This document shows positions 34,215-45,500 of a stretch of DNA of 64,000 nucleotides, in pieces. The DNA lies in assembly GCF_963966145.1 (NCBI RefSeq), contig NC_091054.1:14942001-15006000 (forward strand). The letters are read 5' to 3'. The translations under genes and the position numbers were made by a program. Source of the DNA: Tenebrio molitor. Taxonomy: Eukaryota; Arthropoda; Insecta; Coleoptera; Tenebrionidae. Each line of letters opens with the position of its first letter. Position 1 is the first letter of the stretch. Below the pieces are notes generated by a model. The model did not search any database. It saw nothing but the letters and a program-made list of their open reading frames with translations, and was not told where the DNA came from.

Positions 34215-34500
34215 AGTTTATTTGACGAGTTTGTGTGTAAATTGGGCCTTTTTTGGCACTCGTGGGCCTTTAAAACGCTCGTTTCACTCGCGTTTTAAAA
34301 TGGCCCACGCGTGCCAAAAAAGGCCCAATTTACACACGAACGGGTTGAATACAACGTTTTTTTGTTCGACGAGCCCCTTAAAGGCTCCAAATCGCTTAAA
34401 ACCTTTAAAATTAGCTTGACGTTTCGTTTTGACAAGTTGTGACATTTATCAAAATCCGTTCACATAGGAGAAAATTCTCAAATTCTGACAGTGTCGAACA
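34215..34500. repeat. Foldback family F1, copy 2
   Basis: Same unit as 23682-23960: palindromic arms with GTGTGTAAATTGGGCCTTTT, centre CGCTCGTTTCACTCGCGTTT, and a tail ending GACAGTGTCG. Identity to copy 1 is high by eye. Confidence 0.8.
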
Positions 34501-34577
34501 AAAAAAATCGGTGTAGTCCATTCCTTATTGTCATTATGATTGATGTTTTTACTTGTCACTTTTGAAAGTCAAGCAAA

Positions 34578-35980
34578 ATGCTATCGGTATCAAATTTTAA
34601 TAAAATTAAGATAGTAACTCTTGCACAAAGTGGAATGTCCCAAGCTGAGATTTCGATGGACCTTCGTATACCTAAAAGTACAATTTCGTCCATTCTTCAG
34701 AAATGGAGACAAAATGGAACTATTGAAAGACGCCAAGGGTCAGAGACGTCTAGCACATCTACTGCAGAAGAGGATAATATGATTCTCAATAGATTACGCA
34801 ATAGTCCTTTTCAGACGACCACTGTGAAATATGGCACATTTCACACGGTTTTTCCTTAGTGAAAATTTAAAATTGCAAACGATTTCAACACGAACACGAA
34901 CGAACAGCCTAACCGTGTACAATGAAAAATTTGAGAAATCTGATTGGCCGACAGCTGTGTGTTTTTATATTGTACACGGGCCGATGATTAACGATGTCTA
35001 TCTCCGCGCAACGGCATAATTATTTTGTCCGCAGCTCTGTCGAATGATATTTGAAGTTTGAAGGGATGCCGAATATTAGCGTTTTTTTTTTGTGGTCGTC
35101 GGAAAAATATCGTGTATACCACGTGTTGAAAATTCGATTTCACACTCGTTTGCTTAAGCCACGCGCCTACGGCTTGTGGCTCAATTCTGCAAACTCGTGT
35201 GAAATCTTTCATTTTCAACTCTTGATATACAATATACTATTTATGACGGCTGTTGAAGCGGTAAATACGAGCGGTTTCTCAGGTTCCTTTAGAACAGTTC
35301 GCCGTGGTGTAAGAGCAAGCGAGCTTAAGAACCATGTCGCGGTAAGAAAATTAAGCCTTATACCTATGCATAGGAGGCCCGCATGGCATTTTGTTTGGAG
35401 CATCTAACAAGAGACGACGCTTTTTGGGGCTCAAGTCATTTGTTCAGATGAAAAAGTGTTTCAATCGTGTCCAAATGGCCGAGAGGAACGGTCGATTTTC
35501 GGCAAACATATGAGCATGGATTTCAGTAGCTAGCCCCGAGGTAATATGTTGCATGCAGAAGATCGGCTCAACAGTGATGTTTGTGTTAGGATTCTTGAAG
35601 ACGTGATGCTGCCTTCAGTTTCAAGAGTTTTTCCGAATTTTAACTTCATATATCAACAAGACAATTGTTCAGTGCATACAGCATATAAGATAGCAGAATG
35701 GTTCAGGAATAATAACATAAACGTTCTTGATTCGCCGAGTCGCAGTCCAGATTTGAACCCTATAGAAAACATGTAGGGACTTTTGGTTCGTAATTTGCAA
35801 CAGCGACGTCAAGTGATTCGGAATAGGGCAGAACTTTTGACTGCGACTACTAATGCATGGCAATCAATACCTAGTGCCCAATTTTTCCTTACAACTATCG
35901 ATTTTGGACCACTCTCCCCTACGCTCTGTCGACCCAAACCCAAACAACGTGCAATTTATATCGAAATGCGTTCAATTTAA
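34578..35980 (+). pseudogene. Tc1-type transposase, broken
   Basis: 34578-34825 encodes the paired-like helix-turn-helix (MLSVSNFNKIKIVTLAQSGM, then SQAEISMDLRIPKSTISSIL). It continues at 35247-35400 after an insertion of about 420 bp, then 35400-35545 with ICSDEKVFQS (a catalytic Asp), and 35546-35980. The last part has IYQQDNCSVHTA (second Asp) and SPDLNPIENM with the catalytic Glu 34 residues after that Asp, i.e. DD34E. Several frameshifts and stops are present. Element ends were not located. Confidence 0.85.
35108..35234. repeat. 127-bp palindrome inside the Tc1 relic
   Basis: The arms start TATCGTGTATACCACGTGTT and are mirrored to TTTTCAACTCTTGATATACA. The apex is CGCGCCTACGGCTTG. It is part of the 420-bp stretch (about 34826-35246) that separates the Tc1 helix-turn-helix from the catalytic region. 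Confidence 0.7.
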
Positions 35981-36043
35981 AGATCAATTTAAAAAAAAAT
36001 CAGATTCAGATGGAGATACAAAAATTGTTTAAAAAAATATGTA

Positions 36044-36349
36044 CAGGCTGTCCTCGAAATGCATGTCAAAAAAATCGGTAGTTGGTGACGATGAATAGAA
36101 GTTGAATACATTTTTTTTTCTATTAAGTCTTTTTGTTTTTGAGAGAAAGCATTGAAAATTTGCTCAAAATTTCCAATATCTTTTTTCTCAATTACTTAAA
36201 CACAGTAGCATACTGGAAATTTCGAGCAAGTTTTCAATGTTTTATATCTCAAAAACAAAGACTTTTACTAGAAATTTTTTTTGTATTTAAGTTTAATTAT
36301 CGTCACCATTTACCAATTTTTTTTTGACATGCATTTCAAAGAGACCCCG
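36044..36349. mobile_element. Fully palindromic MITE
   Basis: About 306 bp, with ends CAGGCTGTCCTCGAAATGCA and CGGGGTCTCTTTGAAATGCA and TA at both sides. The inverted pairing continues almost to the centre through the AAAGTCTTTTTGTTTTTGAG-like inner arms. Confidence 0.75.
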
Positions 36350-36520
36350 TATAAATGGACTGGTTTAAATTGTGTTACATATTTTCAAACAAATTTCTGC
36401 ATCATATAGATATTTGCAGTAAAAAATGACTGTTGCAAGAAATATTTTTATTATAAAATTAAAAAATTCTCATAAAGATAAATAAAATAAAAAGATTTTG
36501 AGGTTATGTATGTCCAAAAA

Positions 36521-39500
36521 CTAATAAATGGATCCATATCCTGGAATAATAAGTTTCAACGCCGCCTCCAAATATCGATTGACAGTTGTGAAGTAGTTTT
36601 GTCCTAAATCGAGTCGGCAGCTGGGGCAGTGATAAATTTCTGAATCAAAACACTGTTTCAAACATCCCTAAAAATATTAAACGAATGGCTCAGTTAAAAA
36701 CTGCGACACCGGTCAAAGTTACAAAACTCGTGGATTGATTCATACGCATTGAGTTGGGTTGGACCCAGTTGTGACAACGTCAGTATGAATCGAGCTACGA
36801 GTGGGCTTTCCGTTTCGCCGTCTTATTTTTTAATTTTCGAAATATTTTGAAAACAGTTCTCGTTTATCGCAAAAATAAACTTACTCGGTGGAAAAAAGTC
36901 TGTACACTTACTTGGCATATATTGTGCTTGCAGCTTGTTGTGACAGGCACACGAACTATGTCTTGACAACAAGCACAAGTAAACAATTCCGCCACCTTTT
37001 CGATAAACGCTTGTCTTCCCTTGACGGCACTCTCCTTACATTCGTTCCACACTTTTTCGTTTGCAAGGTCGCCGTCAATGTACTTTCCAGTTCTGGGATC
37101 GATTTGAAAACATGTTTTTATTTTCTTGGCCGGATTTGATTCGAGCTCCTCTGAGCTTTCACAATTTCCTAACTGAAACCATCAGAGTTGGTTTTATTTT
37201 TCATTTGTATAAATAAGCTACGACAAACCACTATAGAATCCAACGGGTTTCTCTTGATCCACGGTGCAAGCGTCGGGTCGTCCCTTCGCAGTAAGTAGCG
37301 CCAGACCACAGATCCAGATCTGTCGATGTCCGGGAAGTATTCCACGACTTTGTAAATACCGTCGTATCGGTATCCAGTTGTCGGGGCGAAGTTCGATTGT
37401 TTTCCCAGTCTGGAACTTCTTATCACGCGGATGGGCTTGCCCTGTTTCCACGCGTCTGCTTTTCCAAATCCGTTGTTCTTTGTTTTTATGTTGCTACAAT
37501 TCAGTGCCAAGATTCTACAAAAGTTTACACAAATTTTAGACGATAACAAAAATGACAGATGGATAAGATTTTCACTAAGCTAAACAGAGTTCAAATAAAG
37601 CTACGAGAGATGAAAGTCAATCCGAATTTATCAACACTGACGACAAGGATTTTGTTTGTTTCAGATATACTTCTGAAATAATAATTCTTCGCCGAATATA
37701 ATGTGAAAATATTCTTCTAATGGCCTTCCTAGAGACCACGATCAAAACAAATATACCTACTTAGATTTCGTAGATATTTTTTAACGCAATATCGTTTTTG
37801 CCACGTTCAAAAAATTGAGAAGATAATTTCTATAATTTATAGCCTTTGTTCTTGGGCAAAACTATCAGTTATCACTCAGACCTAGCCTGGAGAATTTCGA
37901 GTGCTCGCCCGTTACAAACCATTTACCTAACACATCATCTTTATCCTTACATCATTTTAAGCGATTTGGAGCCTTTAAGGGGCTCGTCGAACAAAAAAAC
38001 GTTGTATTCAACTCGTTCGTGTGTAAATTGGGCCTTTTTGGCCCACGCGTGCCAAAAAAGGCCCAATTTACACACAAACTCGTCAAATAAACTACTATTG
38101 TGAAATTGAAGATTATGTTTGTAATACCTCAATTTGAATTCAATTTGCTGCAGCCGTAACAAACTAAACTAGGAATTAGGAGAAGAAGCGACGACGCACG
38201 AATACCGGCGAGAAGTTCCGACCGGACAGGAGTGGGGCCATTTTTGTTTTTTTACCTGTTGGAAAAAGGAGTGCTCTTTCGACTTTCAGCTCTTAAACTG
38301 AACGGTTGTGTTTTTCGGAGCAGTTGGTTTAATTTGTAAATTGAGTGTTTTGCCTGTACGATTCTCCAGTCGTCCATATTGTGTTTATTGTCAAATTCGA
38401 ATTAGAACCGCGAGATATCTACGAATCACGTATGACGCTAACGGATTGCGCAGTCTTAATCCAGGTAGTATCATTGTAATTACAACACGTGTTCCACAGG
38501 TATGTTTTTTGCTTTGTTTATTCCGATATCGCACGGCAATGTAAATGGGGAAAACTGGCGAAACTCCGGGGCGTCGCGATCCAGGTGGTCGGAAACGACC
38601 ATTAATTTGCCACAAAGAAGGCCGTGAGCACGTGTCAAGCCGAAATTAGGTTGTCGACGCGGGGGTAGCTTGAGAATGAGGAAGTGAAAGAAGGGAGCAC
38701 GCTATGGGACCCGACGTGGAGTTGCCGGCATAGTCTCCACGGGGCTTCTCCATGACGGTTCGTGGTGCCCCAAACCAATACCTGAGGTTAGGTTGTCGGC
38801 GCGCGAGGGTAGCTTGAGAATGGGGAAGGGAAAGAAAAAGACACGCTACGGGAACCGACATGGAGTTGCCGTCATAGTCTCTGCGGAGCTCCTCCATGAC
38901 GGAAAACCTCGGTTTGTGGTGTCCTCAACCAACGTAGGGAGTTAGGTTGGGTGTTGTAGTGTAAGGAATGATAGCTAGGGGGCGAGCGAAAGCTATAATA
39001 AGGTCGCGATCGGGAACCACGTGTCATCCGGAAGAGTTGAGAATTAGAGGAGCGTATAGTATTCAGTTAGGTCGTCACTTAGTGTAATTTTGTAGCCTTT
39101 GTTCACTCATAATCCACATGTAACGTAAATTTAGAGATTGAAGAGATTATGGTGCGCCATCGTTTGTGGATGAATTTTGGGGGTTCTTAACATCAAATCA
39201 TTAGTTTCACGGTGCCGCTTTGTCCTTTTATTTCAACTTGTTCCACCTCAACTAAGGGGAACTTCTTTTAAACGAACCTCTCGTAGCGAGGGTTCACCAA
39301 TTGTGTTGTTATGTTTGTGTCATGCAAAGTGGCGCCGCTGAATCGTTTAATTTATCATGTGATCTAGTTCCAAACCAAACGATATTGTAAATGGAAACGA
39401 GAATGTATTTATTCAGGCATGTACAAATTAAATGCAGCCGTTCTCCCACCGACTTATGTATTTTTATTTCAAACACTGAAGAGAAAGTCACACTTATTTT

Positions 39501-42500
39501 GAAATTATTCTTAAAGTTCTTAACTACATAATATCGTTTAACAATGAAAAACGGAGTCGTTTTTTCAAAAATGATGCAACGCACTTTTGTTTTATTTTTA
39601 GTCATCTCTTTGGTGTTTGCGTAACCTCCGAGATAGATAGAGGCCGCGACCAAGAAATAGTGACGTCACGTCAATCAGTTGTCAATGTCAAAATTACCTC
39701 AAAGACCAGGCTGTACCACCCTAAAACCTTTCGTTTCGGGCATATAACTAGGAGGACTATAATGCGTGTTTAAGCTGAAAACTGTCGCCAAGAATATGAG
39801 ATAGAAAATGTATCTTCTATGCCGCTCACTGGGTTCAATCCCAATATGCCCATGTGCCGCATCTATGCACTACGTCAACTCACGGCTCACGCGTACATGC
39901 GCATATTGGGACTGGACCCACTGAACGGCATAGAAGATACATTTTTCTATCTCATATTCTTGGCGACAGTTTTTGCACATGGGAGGTATAGAAAACACGC
40001 ATTATAGTCCTCCTAGTTATATGGTTTCGGGACACCGCTATCGTCAAATCTCCCTAGATCAGGTTTGAGGTTATATCAGTAATTTTCAAATGTCAGAAAA
40101 GTTCCAGGTGTAACCATGGTGTAACCAAATTTTTTACCAAAAGACGATAATGACACTGAAAAGTGCAACTGAACATATACAGGAGAATGGGATTTATTTA
40201 GTGGGTTATATAAGCAGTTTACCTATTCATTTTCAGAATCTAACCCCCAATCGTCTTCCGCATATGATTCTGCGGAAGAGGAATGTCCTCAATTGGTAGA
40301 TTTCCCATCAATTTTTTTCAGTCCTCTATAATCAGTTCCTCGCAGTGACGAACCCAGATATTAACTGCAATTTAGCATGGTCGGTTTTTCTGTCCGCATT
40401 TCTTCACGTAATCTAATCATAGCCAATTTTTCTCGTTGTGTTAGATCCTTGTTTTCGGAAACTCATTTAACTTTGTATTTTTATTTAAATGTAATTGCGG
40501 CTTCAGTAGCGCAAGCGCCTTCACATCAAAATGACTAACATACAGTTGACATTTTACGTTGCCAATCTAATAAGTATCAAATAACCAGTGGCTTATACCA
40601 ACATGACAATTTATTTTTTAAAAAAATTGGACTATACAGTGTGATTGAAAAAGAATGAGGACAATTTGAATTTGGCGCCTAGCGAATAATTTGTCATGTT
40701 GGTAACAAGTATTGACAGCAAAAATCTGTGGCTTGATGCTAAAAGGGCCAATGTCAAAATTGTCAGCGATGCTCTTCTGAAGCAAAACTGCCACACACAA
40801 AACATGAAACGCACTATAATTTATGGCGCCAAATTCAACTTGTCCTCATCCTTTTCCAATCACACTGTATATACATATTAGTATTATCGTAATTGCTTGA
40901 ACAATTAATTTCAGGCATATTTAATGAAAGGAAAAAGACTCACCCAGATATATTTTTAGTCAAATTTTTAGCTGTTTTGATAAAAATGATATGTTAAAAA
41001 AAATTATATTATATCAAGGCGATCTTCATTTACCAGGCCATGACACTGACCCAAGACAGTGTGCTATGGAATGGCCTACCACAGTCTGGCAACATTGCTT
41101 CACCAACATTGGGTGAAAATATTCGAAATCCACTAAACCTGTCATTGAATTTCCAACTTAAATATGTATAAGAATTTTGTTCTCCCCATTGCCTAAATCC
41201 CACCCCATTTCTTGTAACTTGCTTCCCAGTCTCATTTCAATATTCCTTTTTAAAGCCAAAAGATTTTCCCCAGTGATTGTGTGGTCATTATTAATTTTGA
41301 TTATTTCTTCCCAAAATGTAATTTCTTCGTAATTAGAAGTTATTGGCACCGCGTTTGGTAGAAGTCGCTTCATTTTGTCCCCATTTATATCTGTTCCCCT
41401 AGAATATTTAGCATAAGCATGGCTGCTTTTGCGATTTCTTCACTTTTCGATTTTTAAAATCTCTTTCCAAATTGGGTTCGTTTCCTCATTTGATGGAAAC
41501 TTAAATACAGGTACCTAGGTACGTAATTTGAAGAAGAAGACGCATAATTTGAGTTGCAATTTGGTACGCAACACTTAAAAGGCACTTTTAATTCAGTTTG
41601 ACGAATTTGACCAAGGACTTGTCAAAATTTATTTTAAATGTCGAATTGGTTTCAAAATTTTAGGAACATCGTAGGTCATGGAATGGCCTACCAGAGAATG
41701 TGGCAACGTAGCCAGTGTCCTGGCCTGTAACTTTAGACCGCCTTGATTATATCCTAAACGGCACCAACCAAAAGTTTATTTTACACCTAACTATAGTGAA
41801 ATTTTTTTAATAAACAAGTGTCAAAATGAAGTAAAAAACCATACTGTACCACCCTAAAATTTGGACATATGCACCAGCTGTATAACAATTTGACACCAAA
41901 TCATGGTTAAGGTTATGTTCACTTCACTTCCCGTACTTTTCTTCCGTGAATTCATTTTCAAAACAAATTTAATGAGAAATCAGGAGAAACCTTTTCGAAT
42001 TTGAAATACACTCTCGCTCGTTAGGGCGCAGGCTCAGTTACATAAAAAAATGTTGACACTCAATGTGACCAATCGTATTATCATGAAAATCACAGTTTGG
42101 CTCATACCAACAAGACAACGTTTTGACAATTGTTTATTAAAAAAATTCAACTATAGTAATATCACGCGTTCAAATGAAATCCTGGGCTGAGTAGGCGTTG
42201 GAAAAATTAAACAGTTCAGAACAGTGTAAAGTTTGAATTTCCCACCGTTTGACACGAAAGACATTTGTTTATGTTTAATGGGACATAATTGAACATGTTT
42301 GTTTTCAGCAAAGGGTGCCCTTAGATATTTGCTTCGAGAGTAGGAATCGTTAAATTATTCTATTTTTAATGTAAAACGTTGAAAAGAGAGAAAAAAAGAA
42401 AGATTTTTTTGGCTTTAAATTTTAGGTTAGCTGTCAACATACTCCAATTAATCTACGCTTTAAAAAAGCACAACAATTGACGGTTTCCAACGCCTTCCTA

Positions 42501-45500
42501 GCCCAGGATTTCATTTGAACCCGCGATATACAGGGTGTTTTCGAAGTTGAGGGGTTCCTTATAACACGAGATACTATACATTATTCTTAAGAATTTTAGC
42601 CTAAATCTTCTTAGTAAAATGTTTGTCTTAACGGAGATAATTGATTGTATATTTTTATTGTTTTCTAAAATTTTGAGTCCGGTCCTGTCTATTTCTCCGC
42701 TGTACTAGATTAATAACTGACGTGGCCCAGGATGGTGTCTTTCTGGAAATCGCTCTGCGTACTCTCTGGACGCCGCAGCTGCATTCTGATAACGTGATAA
42801 CATTGCCCATACATTAGCAACATATCTGTGAGCTCATTATTTTCGTCATGATAAAGCCATTCCGACTAATTAGATGACAACTCTGACAGTATTTTTGGTT
42901 AACGTCCGTGCTTATTTGATTTTTTTTGTCAGTTCTAATTTCCAGCAAATCAGCGCATATTTGAGCAGGACCGGTTTCAAAAATTTCAAAAAAATTAACT
43001 TATTGTATCTTCATTGCCGTACACATTTTACTAAGGTGACTTTGGCTAAAACTCTTTAGAACAACGCATACTATCACAGGTTAAAAGGAACACCTCAACT
43101 TCGAAAACACCCTGTATAGCTTTAACTTTTTTCATTTGTTGAAAAATACAAATTTTACGATGCACTTCAAACACAGCCAACGACCATCCATATTAGCTGA
43201 CGCTAACAGCATCAATCAATCACTTGACAATCAATTAGCGTTTTTCACTCATTTAAAAATCGTCTTTCACCTAAATTTGGTAAATATAAAAAGACTACCA
43301 CCTTTAATTTATCACTTTAACTTTTCTGAACTATTTTTTACACTTTTTAAAAAGAAAACTTGCGAAAACGGAACTACTTACACGTCGCGCTCAACGAACA
43401 AATAGACTGTTCCGAGTTCCCGCTCGACGCATGGCGTGTGCACGGTCAGCTGGAACTTGTGACGTCAGATCACGTGACACAAGCTTTAGTCGCGGTCTGT
43501 ATGTTCACGGAGGCCTCGGTCTTTGTTGTTAAACTTACATTAAAATAAGTAGATGGGCTTGCGGTTCTATTCCAAATAAGGTAAAATTGAATTATACTTG
43601 GGCCAACCAACAGATATAGTAATAAAACCGCCCCCTAGTGCCCGCGTATTTTAAATAGCAGCTTCCGATTGGCTTATTCAAAACGTGCGCAGATTTTCGA
43701 AAGCCTGATGTACATCCACAAAAATTACTTGACGGTATCCGGCATCTCATTCATTTTAACCTCGCTTCGGGAGTTTGACCACGTGTTTATGTTTGTTTGT
43801 TTTTCTTGGCATTTTTCGATTTGTATTACAAAATAGTTTTTTTTCAAGACTTATAAGAATGACAAATGGCAAAGAACCTGCTTCATTGTGAAACAGGCTT
43901 CGGCGTATATCGTTCTACGCAACTAGGCCACATCCCCTTTTTTTTATTACTATATCTGTTACTATACTACTATATACTATATCTGGATAAAAAAAACACA
44001 ATCTAAAAATGATTTGACGTAATTTGACAAAAACTAGTGTCATTATTCTGCTGCATATTTAATAATCCTCGTTCAAGATTCATCTAACTTATTATTTCGT
44101 TACAGTTTTCGTTTGTGTTAAAGTATTGCCATTTATTTCTTTGTTCTTGTTACATCTTTTAACTTGGTTCAGTTACTTACGTTTATTTTAATACTTTAAC
44201 ATGATCAGTAACATGTTGTGTTAGCGGCTGTTCAAGTTCTAGAAAAAATGGATTTAAACAAGCAATTTAATATTAGGAGTCAAAAACAGAGTACGGAGGG
44301 AACAGTGGCTAAAAAAATTGAGACTGTCTGTGAGTTCGTGCTCCAACCGTGAACTACAAATCTGCTGTGTAAGTATCTACATAAAAGTACGGGAATGAGA
44401 AGAGCAGTTCAAAATATATTTTGATATTGTATTTTTAAACGATTAAAAATTTGGTAACTTGTTTGGGTTTTATTAGTGGTGTTTTTGTAAATTTTAATTA
44501 AAAAGATATCTGCAACCAGTAAAACATTTCAGTTAAAAAATTTTGATTAATAACGGGCGACATAACCCAACATATTTTTGACATTGTAGTAATGCCATTA
44601 TTTCATTAAAAAAATCCCCAAAACTATTGTCTTCCTTATTTCACTTGTGAAATTTGCATTTGATATCTTTATCTTACAATCCACTCTCGCGAGGAATGGA
44701 ATGGCGGTACCTCTATACGTACAGCTTGACCAGAATAGCTTGGCGCCTGAGATGGTGAGATGCGCCGACCAGGAAACGAGCGAGTGTCTGTAAGACAAGG
44801 ATGTGGCTATGGTTGTAGGTACGGTACACTCAACGAAGCAAATCTGCTCAAAACAGCCCGGACATGCGGTTCACTTGAAGCTTGAAGCGCTGATTTTCGC
44901 CCGTTTGTACACGATCTAAACACGTCCAGACCCAACAGACAAGTGGGCTCCGCTAGTGGGAGGGATTTCAGTCCACTGCGTCACTGGCCAAGCAGAGAGT
45001 ATAGGATAGAGGAGAAGCAACCCATAAGAGCCAATGTTAAATTATAGTATACGATTTTCAGCGCCTCTGGTGTGTGAGACTCTTAAACATAATGAATAAA
45101 CTGTTCCTCCCGCTCCCCGTTGCCCCTTAGCAGCCTATAAACTGAATAGTTAGGAGTCTGAAACACCAGAGGTCGTCACTTACACTTATATTTCTGCTTC
45201 CCCTCTATCCTATACTCTCTGTGGCCAAGCTGTTCTGGTCGACCTGAGAGTATTGAAACCGCGAGCATCAGCGCCATCTGCTCGCCCTGAGACGACTTAT
45301 ATCCTCAGAAGTCAAATATAATAATAAAAAAAACTAGTAACAATAAAATTATAGTACAAAACACAATGTTGTAACTTAATTTTAATGAAAAAGTACATAT
45401 TAACTCGTATTTTTTATTTTATTTTATAATTATTTGATGTAGGTTAGCGCCATCAATTATCTCTTAACTAAACAAATATAAGAAACCGTGTAAATCACAG

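Noticed and set aside
39309..39653. 114-codon minus-strand frame
   Set aside because: No domain resemblance, no splice context, and the composition matches the surrounding noncoding DNA.
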